Positions 48,526 through 58,549 are shown, counted from the first letter of the stretch. The stretch: DNA of 64,000 nt from Terriglobus albidus (GCF_008000815.1 NZ_CP042806.1:3224001-3288000); one strand, 5' to 3'. Notes: a model not told the origin generated them from the letters alone. Numbers and translations are program-made.

Positions 48526-50010
48526 TCACGCAGGATCTTTGGATTGAACGAGGCTGATGCCCGCTCCGACGGCGACCGTTACTGCCGAGCCGAGCAGCAC
48601 GTACCAAGTGTAGGCAATCGGCGGCAAACCCGGAATAGCTGGGATCAGGTGGATGCTGCTTAGCCAGAGCACCAGGTTGACGGTAAAGCCCGCAACCATG
48701 CCTGCAATCGCTCCCGTCTGGGTTGCGAACTTTGTCAGGGTTCCCAGCAGGAAAACCCCAAGTAGGGAACCGTATGCAACCGAGGCGATGGAGAGCCCGG
48801 TCTCGACCACATGACCTTTGCCGCCGGCAAAGACAGAGTAGACGGCAATCGCAAAGAGGATCACCGCCCACACCCCGGTGGCGAGACGGGACAGGTTGGT
48901 ACGCTCGCTCTCCGTTGCCTGTGGGCGGATCCGCATATAGAAATCGACGACCGTAGTCGATGAGAGCGAGTTCAACGCCGCGCTCAGATTCGACATCGCT
49001 GCCGCAAGAATGGCGGCGATCAGCAGGCCAGCGATGCCCGTCGGCATCTCGCGCACGATGAAGGCCGGGAAGATACGGTCGGCGCTACTGAAGCCCGGTG
49101 TTCCGCTCGTCGGCTGCCCGTAGAAGACCCAGAGGCCTGCGCCGATGATCAGGAACAGGAGGAACTGCAGAAAGACAACGCCGCCGGACGCCAGCAGGGC
49201 AAGGCGGGACTCCTTGAGATTCTTGGCGGCCAGCAGGCGCTGCACCATCAACTGATCGGTGCCATGCGATGCCATGGTGAGGAAGGTCCCGCCCAGAATA
49301 CCGGCCCAGAAGGTGTAGGTCTTTACCAGCGAGAAGCTGAAGTCGAGCCAGTGCAGTTTGCCTGCGGCCGACGCTACATCATGGATATGTGTCCAGCCGC
49401 CGGGGACATGGCGGCCAAGCGTAATCAGGGCGACGAAGGTGCCGGCGATATAGAGCGTCATCTGTACGACGTCGGTCCAGATCACCGCGGTCATGCCGCC
49501 TTCGAAGGTATACAGCAGCGTCAACGCGGAGATGATGGCGATCGACAGGATGTCATTGGTGCCAATCGCCAGTCCCACAACGATGGAGATGGCGAAGACG
49601 CGCACACCTTCAGCAGCGGCTCTCGTGATCAGGAACAGACCCGCGGTCACGGTATGCAGGGTAGGTCCGAAGCGGCGGCGGATAAGCTGATAGGCCGTAA
49701 ACAACTCGCCGTGAAAGTAGCGGGGAAGAAACAGGACGCAGATCACCAGGCGTCCGATCATGTATCCCAGCACAAGCTGCAGAAAACCGAAGTTCGAGGT
49801 GAACGCGATGCCGGGGACCGAGATGATGGTCAGTGTGCTGGTCTCTGCCGAGACGATCGAGAGGGCAATGGCCCACCACGGAATCGTCTTGCCGCCCAGA
49901 AAGTAGGAGCTCAGCGATTTGTCCTGCGACCGGAAGCGCAGACCGAAGAGAGTGATGCCAACAAGATAGGCGGCCACAATGGCTAGATCGAGCGGGTGCA
50001 GGCGAGTCAT
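48526..50010 (-). CDS. Sodium:solute symporter (SSS family)
   Basis: 494-residue inner-membrane symporter with about thirteen helices. SSS features include FLGGKTIPWWAIALSIVSAETSTLTIISVPG (broken here at about 38-68), YTFEGGMTAVIWTDVVQ (about 167-183) and AAAMSNLSAALNSLSS (about 336-351), the sodium-binding region. It heads a leftward set with TIGR03435 and the muramidase fusion and is divergent (39 bases) from a sugar kinase of the GlcNAc type, so a sugar such as MurNAc, anhydroMurNAc or GlcNAc is a reasonable substrate, though unproven. Confidence 0.88.
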   Translation of the reverse strand: MTRLHPLDLAIVAAYLVGITLFGLRFRSQDKSLSSYFLGGKTIPWWAIALSIVSAETSTLTIISVPGIAFTSNFGFLQLVLGYMIGRLVICVLFLPRYFHGELFTAYQLIRRRFGPTLHTVTAGLFLITRAAAEGVRVFAISIVVGLAIGTNDILSIAIISALTLLYTFEGGMTAVIWTDVVQMTLYIAGTFVALITLGRHVPGGWTHIHDVASAAGKLHWLDFSFSLVKTYTFWAGILGGTFLTMASHGTDQLMVQRLLAAKNLKESRLALLASGGVVFLQFLLFLIIGAGLWVFYGQPTSGTPGFSSADRIFPAFIVREMPTGIAGLLIAAILAAAMSNLSAALNSLSSTTVVDFYMRIRPQATESERTNLSRLATGVWAVILFAIAVYSVFAGGKGHVVETGLSIASVAYGSLLGVFLLGTLTKFATQTGAIAGMVAGFTVNLVLWLSSIHLIPAIPGLPPIAYTWYVLLGSAVTVAVGAGISLVQSKDPA

Positions 50011-50049
50011 CCTACGTGTGAGTGTACGGGCACGGTATGATCACTGGCT

Positions 50050-50973
50050 ATGGCGTTTTATCTGGGAATGGATGCCGGGGGGTCCCGCACCCGCGTGGCT
50101 GTCAGTGAAGATGGTCGGGAGCTGGCCCGCGCCGAAGGTGAGAGCGTCAAGACGCTGCGCATCGCCGAGGGCGATGCCGGAGCGCTTCTTGTCGCGGAAG
50201 ATCGTCTTGGAGCGCTGCTAGAGGAGCTTGGTTCGAAGGCCGGCGTGGATCTGCGATATGTCGAGCGGAGCAGCGTCGGACTTAGCGGTGCCAGCGTTCC
50301 TGCGGTACGGGAGTTTGTGGATCGCGTGCTTCGCCGCCGTGTGGGCGGAACAGTCGAGATTGTAGGTGATCAAGTGATCGCGCTCGATGGGGCATTTCCC
50401 GGTGGCGATGGGATCCTGGTGATCGCGGGTACAGGATCAAACATCGGCGGACGTTTTGGAGATGCGCTCTTTGGTGCTGGCGGCTGGGGGCCGATGCTTG
50501 GAGACGAAGGCTCCGGCCACTGGATCGGCCTGGAAGCCCTGCGGTCAGCCACCAAAGCACGAGATCGAGGAGAAAATCCGCTGGTGCTTCGAGAGGTGAT
50601 GCGGGTCTGGAATGCAGAGAGCATCGGCGATCTGATCGCGGTGGCGCATCGTCCAGGGACTTCTTTCTCCGGGTTATCGCAGGTAGTCGTTGCATGCGCG
50701 GATCGCGGAGATGCCGTTGCCATCGATGTCCTGCGACGCGCCGGTGAAGAGCTGGCCGCGCAGGTGGTGGTGGTGTGCGGGAAGATGCGATCCGCCGGTT
50801 TTGCTGCTCCAGCGTGCGGCGTTGCGTATACGGGCAGTGTCCTCGGAAAGATCGATCGTGTCAGGGAAAGCTTCAACGCTGCCGTTCTACGGCAGATTCG
50901 GGGAGCACGGTTCGTTGAGGGAGAGGTAGACGCGGTTGTCGGAGCGTTGTGGAGAGCCGCTCACCCGCGCTAG
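50050..50973 (+). CDS. BadF/BadG-type ATPase, N-acetylglucosamine/MurNAc kinase-like
   Basis: 307-residue actin-fold (ASKHA) kinase. The phosphate-1 loop is LGMDAGGSRTRVAVS (about 5-19), the phosphate-2 region VIAGTGSNIGGR (about 126-137) followed by GGWGPMLGDEGSGHWIGLEAL (split over 145-165), typical of GlcNAc kinase NagK and MurNAc/GlcNAc kinase MurK. It would trap imported amino sugars as 6-phosphates in the cytoplasm, feeding NagA downstream. Divergent from the SSS symporter and convergent with nagA. Which amino sugar it prefers is unknown. Confidence 0.82.
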   Translation: MAFYLGMDAGGSRTRVAVSEDGRELARAEGESVKTLRIAEGDAGALLVAEDRLGALLEELGSKAGVDLRYVERSSVGLSGASVPAVREFVDRVLRRRVGGTVEIVGDQVIALDGAFPGGDGILVIAGTGSNIGGRFGDALFGAGGWGPMLGDEGSGHWIGLEALRSATKARDRGENPLVLREVMRVWNAESIGDLIAVAHRPGTSFSGLSQVVVACADRGDAVAIDVLRRAGEELAAQVVVVCGKMRSAGFAAPACGVAYTGSVLGKIDRVRESFNAAVLRQIRGARFVEGEVDAVVGALWRAAHPR

Positions 50974-51206
50974 CACCCCAAATCTGGGTGGGATATTCGG
51001 GGTCCCCGGCGAACTTGGTTCGCTGGGGTGAACTATTCGAGCGAAGCTCGAATCGTCTCTTGTGTGAATAACGTGGGTGCCCCAGATACGCGAAGCTTAT
51101 GTGGGAGTATCGAGCGAGAGCTCGATCAGTAATCCAGAAAAGCGGTCTCGCTTCGCTCGTTGCCCCACCCTTCGCTTACGCGAAGAATGGGGCAACGATG
51201 TAGTGG
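50974..51206. repeat. Intergenic cluster of small hairpins between convergent genes
   Basis: Contains ATTCGAGC-GAA-GCTCGAAT (about 51035-51053), a degenerate ATCGAGC/GCTCGAT hairpin (about 51108-51126), and a nested stem where CGTTGCCCCA (51158-51167) pairs with TGGGGCAACG (51188-51197) around an inner CTTCGC/GCGAAG hairpin. There is no coding capacity. It probably terminates the kinase and nagA transcripts. Confidence 0.6.
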
Positions 51207-52352
51207 TTACGCTAGAAATGCACCGCCCATGCACGTTGCCAACAGCTTCCCATCATCCGTAAACAGATTCAGATTCGCAAGCTGTCCTTCCGCAATCACC
51301 GGTGCTTCCAATCCAAGCATCGTCGCTGGATTCGTGCTGGCCAGTCCTACTGCAGTGGCCAGAGACGTACCAGTGAAGGCACGAACATTCTCAATCGCCT
51401 TATCGAGCGTGAGAACACTTCCTGCCAGAACACCGCGTGCGGTAGCGCGTCCATTTGCAACGGTCACTTCGAAGTCGCCAAGGATGTAGGTGCCTTCGGG
51501 CATGCCGGTGGCAGAGATGCCATCGGTGACCAGAATGCCGCGATGCGGCCCCTTGGCCTTGAGCCAGAGGCGTACCAGCTCTGGCGCGACATGGACGCCG
51601 TCACAGATGAGCTCTGCAAACAGAACATCTCGATCGAGAACTGCACCCAGCACGCCAGGTTCACGGTGATCGAGCGCTCGCATGGCGTTGAAGGTGTGGG
51701 TTGCAGAAACAGCTCCCAGGGCGATGGCTGCATCTGTCTCGGCCAGTGTGGCATTGGAGTGTCCCACCGACACACGAACGCCTTTCTCCGCCGCGCGGCG
51801 AATCACATCCAGCGCACCTGGCTCTTCGGGAGCGATGGTCAACAGGCGAATGTGTCCACGTGAAGCTTCATAGAAGCGGTCAAACAGGTCCACACTCGGC
51901 GGCTGAATCAAGGCAGCGGCGTGGACGCCACGTTTGCTGTGCGAGACGAAGGGGCCTTCCAGGTGGACGCCGACGGGGCGGGCTTGGCCTGGCTGCGCCG
52001 GACCTTCGATGATATCGGCCAATCCACTCAGTGCCTGCAATGTGGCATCGATCGGAGCGGTCACGGTCGTGGGTAGAAACTGCCCAACACCACGTGTTGC
52101 CAGAAAGCTTGCGACCGCCGATAACGCAGTCGGGTTTGCCTCCATCACATCGTGATTCGCTGCTCCGTGCAGATGGACATCGAAGAGCGCGGGAGTGATG
52201 GTGGCATTGGGGAAGTGCTTGGCGCCGGCCGGCGTTTCACTGCTCTCGCGAGTGGAGATGTGTGCAATGCGGCCGTCCTCAAGGGTGAGGATGGGGTTTT
52301 CGACAATGCCCTGCGATGTAAGGGCCCGTGCGGCTGTAAGAATCGTAGACAC
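51207..52352 (-). CDS. nagA: N-acetylglucosamine-6-phosphate deacetylase
   Basis: 381-residue amidohydrolase removing acetate from GlcNAc-6-phosphate in the cytoplasm. Metal and substrate motifs are present: DVHLHGAANHDVME (about 58-71), HLEGPFVSHSKRGVH (about 130-144), VGHSNA (about 196), THTFNAMRALDHREPG (about 216-231) and LVTDGISATGMPEG (about 275-288), which carries the catalytic Asp. Length is normal. Lies 32 bases downstream of the GH20 gene on the same strand, forming an amino-sugar operon with it. Confidence 0.93.
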   Translation of the reverse strand: MSTILTAARALTSQGIVENPILTLEDGRIAHISTRESSETPAGAKHFPNATITPALFDVHLHGAANHDVMEANPTALSAVASFLATRGVGQFLPTTVTAPIDATLQALSGLADIIEGPAQPGQARPVGVHLEGPFVSHSKRGVHAAALIQPPSVDLFDRFYEASRGHIRLLTIAPEEPGALDVIRRAAEKGVRVSVGHSNATLAETDAAIALGAVSATHTFNAMRALDHREPGVLGAVLDRDVLFAELICDGVHVAPELVRLWLKAKGPHRGILVTDGISATGMPEGTYILGDFEVTVANGRATARGVLAGSVLTLDKAIENVRAFTGTSLATAVGLASTNPATMLGLEAPVIAEGQLANLNLFTDDGKLLATCMGGAFLA

Positions 52353-52384
52353 TACTCGGTTATGTTACCTGTTCTGGAATTTCG

Positions 52385-54532
52385 TTATCGTACGGTGGCC
52401 GGCGGTGCGGGAATCCCCAGATCGCTGGCGGGTGGCAGTGTGCGGTCGTTTGTCCACTGTCGTTGCGCTGTGCGTACCTTGTCGATACGCGAGAGCCATA
52501 GCTGAATGGTGAAGTCGTAGCGCTCCAGATTATTGCGCAGGAAGTAAGGCCGGTTCGACTTGAGCCATGCCGTCTCATACAGATCACGCAACAGCGAATA
52601 GTTGTTGCGCAGGTCCTGCAGCTTTCCGTTTACGGCATTGATCACGTTGAGCTCGCGGCTTACCTCAAGACGGTCGTCGCGGGTCTTTGAGCCCTGCAGG
52701 CTGAACGCATGCTGGTATCCGGTTGCCATCTCGTCGGCGAGCTGGAACTTCAGGCCGATCAGGTCGAAGCGGCGCGCACCGAGCTCCAATGCGTCCAGCG
52801 CATCGGTTTCACGCAGGTTTGGGTTTGTTACGCGAGCCTTGGCAATCAACGTCAGCGCCGCCTCGGCATGCAGACGAAGCTCTCGCAGCACCGGGCGAAG
52901 CTGCGCCGCCTGCTTCAGTCCATCTGAAGACCAGGGATCGATCCAGAAGAGAAGGTCACCGCCGTCTGCCTTGTAGTCAGAGTCCTTCAGGACCTGGTGG
53001 CATAGCATCAGCTCCTTCTGCGCCTGATCGATGGAACCAGTGGTATCGCCATGGAAGCTGCGTCCATAGCTGGCCTGGAACACCGGGATCGAGGCCTGTC
53101 CCTGATGCCATGCGGCTTCCGCGCCGAACAGAATGCCGTACCAGTCGTTGTTGGCCAGGGCCTCACCATCGTCGCGCCAGATGGTGTTGAGCTGACCGGT
53201 GGCTCCGAGCCGCTCTCCATCGGCGGTGAAGTTCTGGATGTTGGAGAGCGCGTAGTTGTTATTGGGATAGACGCGCGACCAGTTGTTCACGCCCGGTGAA
53301 ACCCAGGTCTCGAAGGCTGCATTGGTGAAGGGAGTGATGTAGCTGTCGAAGCTCGCATGCGGGTTGTACTCCCATGCCACGGCCAGCGTATCCCGCTTGA
53401 ACTGCGCGGGCATGGCCTTCAGCAGAGCCGGCTCCTTGTAGGCGATATCACCCCAGAAGAGCAGACGGCGGTTCAACGGCTTCAGGTCGGTGACAATCCG
53501 CTGCATGAAGTCGAGGTAGACCGGACCAAGCCCGCGGGTATCGACATCGGGTTTCGTGGCGCCTTTGCCCAGGTCCACCGTCTCATCGGCGCCGATATGT
53601 AAGAACGGTCCAGGGAAGATGTTCGAGAGCTCGGTAAACATATCCCGGATAAGCATGGTCGAGCCAAGCGCACCAGGCGCCAGGACATGTCCGTGCGGTG
53701 TCTCCGCCAGCGGTGTGTACTGCTCCCAGTTGAGCAGGTAGTGGAGGTGTCCGAAGGCCTCCTGCTCGGGAATGATGGTGATGTGCAGTTTGGCGGCGTA
53801 GGCGGCCAGCTCGCGTGCTTCGGCCTGGGTCAGATGACCTCCGGGCGGCTGCATCAGCGGATGTCCGGTGTACTGCATGGTGTGCTCGAAGTAGGGCGAG
53901 TAGATGTTGACCTTGTAGGCCGCCAGCACCCGAAGCTGCTTCTTCATGAAATCCAGAGTGGGGAAAGGGCCTCGCGAGAGATCGTCGTGCAGGCCGCGAT
54001 ACTTCAACGCCGGCCAGTCGCGAATGGTTGCCGTATGCAGCACGGCCTGTGTTCCATTCCCATCGATAAGCTGTTTCGCGGTCTGCAGGGCATAGAAGAC
54101 TCCGCTTGCGGTGAAGCCTGTCAGCGCAATGCCTTGCTTGTCGGGGATGATCGCATACCCCTCAGCTTTGATGGCATCGTCGGGCTCCTGGGGTGCGCCT
54201 TTCGGCAGAGCATCCGTGTAGATCGACTTCGCATTGGCGCTGCTGCCGTAGCGAGTGACGAAGATATGGATTGGAGCTCCGGCTGATGGGGTGGCAATGG
54301 AGCGGGATGCCAGGAACGTCTTGAAGTCGTCTAACGCGAAGGCGTCTTCGGGATCACACGGAGAGGCACAGGTCACCTCGATGCCCTGGGTGAGGGGATA
54401 GGTCTCACCCGCTGCTACCTCGCGAGGAACTGGGATCAATGCAAGCTTAGGCGGAGTGGTGTTGGCAGAGGATTGAGCAAACAGGGAAGCAGAGCAGCCG
54501 AGGAGGATGGCTGCAGTTAAACGATGTGCCAT
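52385..54532 (-). CDS. GH20 beta-N-acetylhexosaminidase
   Basis: 715-residue secreted hydrolase (signal peptide MAHRLTAAILLGCSASLFAQ) that removes terminal GlcNAc or GalNAc residues. A GH20b-like N-domain (about 35-150) precedes the barrel; the catalytic Asp-Glu pair is in LHIGADETVDLG (about 315). The start ATG 54532 has GGTGG five bases upstream, better than the GTG at 54541. The C-terminal 200 residues, rich in Leu and Arg, form a helical region not needed for catalysis. Products would be imported and processed by the kinase and NagA. Confidence 0.9.
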   Translation of the reverse strand: MAHRLTAAILLGCSASLFAQSSANTTPPKLALIPVPREVAAGETYPLTQGIEVTCASPCDPEDAFALDDFKTFLASRSIATPSAGAPIHIFVTRYGSSANAKSIYTDALPKGAPQEPDDAIKAEGYAIIPDKQGIALTGFTASGVFYALQTAKQLIDGNGTQAVLHTATIRDWPALKYRGLHDDLSRGPFPTLDFMKKQLRVLAAYKVNIYSPYFEHTMQYTGHPLMQPPGGHLTQAEARELAAYAAKLHITIIPEQEAFGHLHYLLNWEQYTPLAETPHGHVLAPGALGSTMLIRDMFTELSNIFPGPFLHIGADETVDLGKGATKPDVDTRGLGPVYLDFMQRIVTDLKPLNRRLLFWGDIAYKEPALLKAMPAQFKRDTLAVAWEYNPHASFDSYITPFTNAAFETWVSPGVNNWSRVYPNNNYALSNIQNFTADGERLGATGQLNTIWRDDGEALANNDWYGILFGAEAAWHQGQASIPVFQASYGRSFHGDTTGSIDQAQKELMLCHQVLKDSDYKADGGDLLFWIDPWSSDGLKQAAQLRPVLRELRLHAEAALTLIAKARVTNPNLRETDALDALELGARRFDLIGLKFQLADEMATGYQHAFSLQGSKTRDDRLEVSRELNVINAVNGKLQDLRNNYSLLRDLYETAWLKSNRPYFLRNNLERYDFTIQLWLSRIDKVRTAQRQWTNDRTLPPASDLGIPAPPATVR

Positions 54533-54627
54533 GCAGACCACCGTACATCAGCGCTGTGGAAATGGAAATGTCGGGAATGCGACCATGAAGTGATCGATCA
54601 ATTTTTATGACCGGGAGAGATGTTTCA

Positions 54628-56361
54628 ATGCGGTTTTGGAGTATTTGGTTGGTAGGTGTGGCATTGCTGTTGGGCGGAGGCGCAGCAGACTCAGAGGCCC
54701 AGGAAGCACGGAACGAAAGCGAAGAGACAAAGGCGCTGCGTGCGGAGATGGCTGCCATGCGCAAGGAATTGCAGGCGCAGATTGATCTGCTGAAAACACA
54801 GTTGGCGATGAGCCGCGGCGCACAGCCGGTTGCCCCTGTGGTTCCGGTGCTGGCAGCGAATGTGGCTCCGGCCGTCGCTCCACCCACAGTTGCTCCTGCG
54901 GCAGCTCCGGTCGCCGTGGCGGAGTCATCCAGTTCGGCCGCGGTAACACCTGTCCCGGTCAAGCCTGCTGAGGCGGTTGTTGCTGCCGTAAGGCCTCCGG
55001 CGGCGGCCGATGGACCATCGAGCTTCCGTTTCAAGGGTATTTCTCTGACGCCCGGAGGCTTTCTTAGCCTGGATACGATCTACCGCTCAAAGGCGATGGC
55101 CTCCGAAGTGAACACCATCTTCAGCCAGTTGCCCTATGCCGGTTCAGGAATGGCGCATGTGAGCGAGTGGTATGGCAGCGGACGCCAGTCGCGCTTCAGC
55201 CTGCTGGCTGAAGGCAAGACTGGCTTCGGAAAACTGACCGGCTATTTTGAAACTGACTTCGTTGCTGCCGGAGCGACCTCGAACAATAACCAGTCCAACA
55301 GCTACGTGCTGCGGCAGCGCCAACTTTGGGGGCAGGCTGCCTTCAACTCCGGCTGGACCTTCACTGCGGGCCAAATGTGGACCCTGGCCACAGAACACCG
55401 CCGCGGCACGGAGCCACGCGCTGAGAGCCTTCCAACTGTTCTCGATGCTGCCCAACACATCGGTTACACCTGGGGTCGGCTTGGTTCGGTGCGTGTGACG
55501 AAGAAGTTTGGAGAGTCGGTACAAGGTGCCTTCTCACTGGAGCAGTCGCAGGCGCTGTTCAGCGCAACCAACGCCCCAAGCAACTTCTTCCTCGGAGCTC
55601 CGGGCAATGCACTGGGAGCCTATAACCCAGGCTTCAACTACACCGAAAATCCGGCTCCGGATGTGCTGGCGAAGGTCTCCTACGATCCAGCTAAGGGAGG
55701 TGTGTGGCGCGGACACTACGAGCTTGGGGTGATGGGCCGTCTCTTCCGCGACCGTTACTATCCAGCGGGCTCGGCGACACCGCAGAACGACACCAAGGCA
55801 GGCGGTTCCTTCTTTGTCAGCGGGCGCGTTCCAGTCGGACAGCGGTTCGAGATCGGTGCGAAGGTGCTCGCCGGTCGCGGCGTAGGCCGTTACGGTGCAG
55901 CCACTCTGCCGGATGTAACAGTGCATCCGGATGGAACGCTGGCGCCGCTGCGTGGCGCTCAGGCGTTCTTCCGCGCGGAGTTCAAGGCGACGAAGAAGCT
56001 GGATCTGTTCACCTACGACGGCCTGGAGTATACGCAGCGGCTCTACTACCGCGACAGCAATGGAACGCTGGTCGGTTACGCTCCACCGTCCATGGTGAAT
56101 ACGGGCTGCGCGGTCGAAGCTGCTCCCACTGGGAATACAGGATTCGTTCCCGGCACGCCTGCGAACTGCGTTGGCGCGACGCGTATGTTGACCGCGCGCT
56201 CTGTCGGGTACGTCTATCGCTTCTATGACGGTCCGGCGGGGCGTTTCCAGTTCTCGACGGTCTACAGCTACCTGACTCGCGATGGATGGGCTGGCGTGGG
56301 TGGAGCTCCGCGGGCGACAAACCACTTTGTCTACACGGGAGTTCGCTACTTCCTGCCGTAG
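54628..56361 (+). CDS. Outer-membrane porin, DcaP-like, with coiled-coil N-terminus
   Basis: 577 residues from ATG at 54628, eight bases after GGAGAG. Signal peptide (MRFWSIWLVGVALLLGGGAADSEA, split at about 20), then a short coiled coil (ETKALRAEMAAMRKELQAQ, about 33-60), an Ala/Pro/Val-rich linker (about 65-130), and a beta-barrel with many alternating aromatic strands ending in TGVRYFLP. This is the layout of DcaP-type trimeric porins, which admit small, often acidic, solutes. Divergent from the GH20 gene; it could pass amino sugars or uronates. Confidence 0.8.
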   Translation: MRFWSIWLVGVALLLGGGAADSEAQEARNESEETKALRAEMAAMRKELQAQIDLLKTQLAMSRGAQPVAPVVPVLAANVAPAVAPPTVAPAAAPVAVAESSSSAAVTPVPVKPAEAVVAAVRPPAAADGPSSFRFKGISLTPGGFLSLDTIYRSKAMASEVNTIFSQLPYAGSGMAHVSEWYGSGRQSRFSLLAEGKTGFGKLTGYFETDFVAAGATSNNNQSNSYVLRQRQLWGQAAFNSGWTFTAGQMWTLATEHRRGTEPRAESLPTVLDAAQHIGYTWGRLGSVRVTKKFGESVQGAFSLEQSQALFSATNAPSNFFLGAPGNALGAYNPGFNYTENPAPDVLAKVSYDPAKGGVWRGHYELGVMGRLFRDRYYPAGSATPQNDTKAGGSFFVSGRVPVGQRFEIGAKVLAGRGVGRYGAATLPDVTVHPDGTLAPLRGAQAFFRAEFKATKKLDLFTYDGLEYTQRLYYRDSNGTLVGYAPPSMVNTGCAVEAAPTGNTGFVPGTPANCVGATRMLTARSVGYVYRFYDGPAGRFQFSTVYSYLTRDGWAGVGGAPRATNHFVYTGVRYFLP

Positions 56362-56378
56362 TAGGCGGAGATAGAGCC

Positions 56379-56416
56379 AAACAGGAAGGGCCGGCATTTG
56401 CCGGCCCTTCCTGTTT
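56379..56416. terminator. Bidirectional terminator between porin and SIS genes
   Basis: Perfect 18-base arms (56379-56396 and 56399-56416) beginning AAACAGGAAGGGCCGGCA around a TT centre. T-rich ends on both strands serve both convergent genes. Confidence 0.88.
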
Positions 56417-56430
56417 GTTGCGGAATGACC

Positions 56431-57021
56431 CTAGCTCTGCTTCAAGCCTTCGAAGTAGCACCGTTCGGTCATCGCACAGAAGACGTGTTCAAGGGCCAGG
56501 TGGCACTCCTGAATGTGGGCGGTAATCGACGATGGAATGATCACGGTAAAGTCGCAAAGGCCTACCATCCGGCCGCCATCCTTGCCGGTGAATCCTACGG
56601 TAATCATGCCGCGTTTCTTCGCTTCATCGATCGCCGCAAGGATATTCGGAGAATTGCCTGAGGTGGAGATTCCAAAGAAGACATCCCCCGTGGCGCCGAG
56701 GGCTTCGATCTGACGGGAGAACAGACGGTCGAAACCAAGATCGTTGCCGATTGCCGTCAGATTGGAGCTGTCGACTGTCAGTGCTACGGCGCGCATCGCT
56801 GCGCGATCATGCACCAGGCGGCAGACGAACTCGGCGACCAGATGCTGAGCATCGGCGGCCGAGCCTCCGTTACCCGCGACAAGAAGCTTGCCTCCTTTGA
56901 GCATAGAGGCGGCGGTGGCTTCAGCAGCGGCGGCAACGGTGGATAAGATGGTTTCGTCAGCCAGAACTTTTTGAATGGTGGCAGCAGTTCCGTTGAGATG
57001 TTCGCGGACGAGGGATGTCAT
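56431..57021 (-). CDS. gmhA: Phosphoheptose isomerase, SIS domain
   Basis: 196-residue cytoplasmic SIS protein. The phosphosugar-binding motifs are GNGGSAADAQHLVAEF (about 50-65) and GISTSGNSPNIL (about 116-127), and the C-terminal HLALEHVFCAMTE carries the zinc-site His. This fits GmhA, which converts sedoheptulose-7-phosphate for LPS heptose, but the DnaA-binding protein DiaA and other SIS isomerases look similar. It is transcribed alone beside the uronate genes, so LPS core synthesis is the simplest reading. Confidence 0.82.
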   Translation of the reverse strand: MTSLVREHLNGTAATIQKVLADETILSTVAAAAEATAASMLKGGKLLVAGNGGSAADAQHLVAEFVCRLVHDRAAMRAVALTVDSSNLTAIGNDLGFDRLFSRQIEALGATGDVFFGISTSGNSPNILAAIDEAKKRGMITVGFTGKDGGRMVGLCDFTVIIPSSITAHIQECHLALEHVFCAMTERCYFEGLKQS

Positions 57022-57133
57022 GCCCCTAGTTTCTAGGGCAGCCGTAGGAGGCGCAAGTTAATCCTCTCGACGGCGCCACCTTGACGACGGAGTTGCATGG
57101 ACTTGATAGGCTGTTTGTTGTGAGGATGAACAA

Positions 57134-58531
57134 ATGCTGAACGAAGCACGTTTGTTCCCGGCGGAGCCGGGTGTACGAAAGATTGCAGAGAAGCTCTATG
57201 AGACGGTGCGGGACCTGCCTATCGTCTCTCCGCACGGACATACTGACCCGCGCTGGTTTGCTGAGGATCCGGCGTTTCCTGATCCCGCCGCGTTGCTGAT
57301 TCAGCCGGATCATTACGTCTTCCGCATGCTGTACTCGCAGGGCGTCAAGCTGGAGAGCCTGGGTGTGCCGCAGGTTGACGGCATGCAGAAGGCGGACTCG
57401 CGTGAGGTTTGGCGGATCTTCGCCAAACACTATTACCTCTTCCGCGGCACGCCAACGCGTATGTGGCTGGACTATACCCTCGAAAAGCAGTTCGGCCTCA
57501 CGGAGCTGCTGACCGAGAAGAACGCCGATACGTTCTATGACACGATTGCGGCGAAGCTGCAAACGCCTGAGTTCCGTCCGCGTGCTCTGTTTGAGAAGTT
57601 CAATATCGAGACGCTCGCGACGACCGACTCTCCGCTCGATAGCCTTGAATATCACAAAGCTATCCGTGAATCCGGATGGAAGGGACGTGTGGTCCCAACC
57701 TTCCGTCCCGATGCGGTGGTTGACGCTGAGTACGCCGACTTCCAGGGCAACCTGAAGAAGCTGGGTGAGCTGACCGGCGAGGACACCTCCAATTACAAGG
57801 GCTATCTGGCTGCGTTGCGCGCCCGCCGCCGTTTCTTCATCGAGATGGGCGCAACCGCTACCGATCATGGCCACCTGACGGCAATGACAGCCGACCTGGG
57901 CGAGGCCGCGGCAAGTGCTCTGTATGCCAAAATCCATGCCGGTACAGCCGATGCCAAGGAGATCCAGCTCTTCCAGGCGCAGATGCTGACCGAACTGGCC
58001 GGCATGAGCGTGGAGGACGGCCTGGTGATGCAGTTGCACCCCGGTTCTGTGCGCAATCACAATCTCGGCATCTACAAGAAGTTCGGCCGCGACAAGGGCG
58101 CCGACATCCCGTCGCCGACGGAGTATGTCCGCAACCTGCGTCCATTGCTGGATAAATACGGCAATGAGCCTGGATTTACGTTCATCCTGTTCACGCTCGA
58201 CGAGACGACCTACAGCCGTGAACTGGCTCCGCTCGCCGGACACTATCCGTGCCTGCGGCTGGGCCCGGCCTGGTGGTTCCACGATTCGCCGGAAGGCATG
58301 ACGCGCTTCCGCGAGCAGGTGACCGAGACCGCCGGCTTCTACAACACGGTTGGCTTCAACGACGATACGCGCGCCTTCCTGTCGATTCCTTCGCGTCACG
58401 ATGTGGCAAGGCGTATCGACTGCGCCTTCCTGGCGCGGTTGGTCGCTGAGCATCGCATCGAGGAGCAGGAAGCCTTTGAAGTAGCCCAGGACCTGACCAT
58501 CAACCTGGTGCGTAAGGCATACAAGTTGTAA
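57134..58531 (+). CDS. uxaC: Glucuronate isomerase
   Basis: 465-residue cytoplasmic isomerase converting D-glucuronate to D-fructuronate and D-galacturonate to D-tagaturonate. Diagnostic segments are LPIVSPHGHTDPRWFAEDP (about 29-47), SPLDSLEYHK (about 167-176), MQLHPGSVRNHN (about 299-310) and GPAWWFHDSPEGM (about 377-389). Amidohydrolase-type metal residues lie in the HGH motif. GAGGA sits eight bases before ATG. It opens the uronate cluster and has its own terminator. Confidence 0.95.
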   Translation: MLNEARLFPAEPGVRKIAEKLYETVRDLPIVSPHGHTDPRWFAEDPAFPDPAALLIQPDHYVFRMLYSQGVKLESLGVPQVDGMQKADSREVWRIFAKHYYLFRGTPTRMWLDYTLEKQFGLTELLTEKNADTFYDTIAAKLQTPEFRPRALFEKFNIETLATTDSPLDSLEYHKAIRESGWKGRVVPTFRPDAVVDAEYADFQGNLKKLGELTGEDTSNYKGYLAALRARRRFFIEMGATATDHGHLTAMTADLGEAAASALYAKIHAGTADAKEIQLFQAQMLTELAGMSVEDGLVMQLHPGSVRNHNLGIYKKFGRDKGADIPSPTEYVRNLRPLLDKYGNEPGFTFILFTLDETTYSRELAPLAGHYPCLRLGPAWWFHDSPEGMTRFREQVTETAGFYNTVGFNDDTRAFLSIPSRHDVARRIDCAFLARLVAEHRIEEQEAFEVAQDLTINLVRKAYKL

Positions 58532-58549
58532 AAAACGTGACGAGGGGAT

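Noticed and set aside
54591-54600. TGATCGATCA palindrome before the porin gene
   Set aside because: A ten-base palindrome without a partner site is expected by chance.
57026-58453. A 475-codon minus-strand frame opposite uxaC, and a similar 419-codon frame opposite uxaE (58739-59998)
   Set aside because: Both are shadows of strongly supported enzymes and have no family features.
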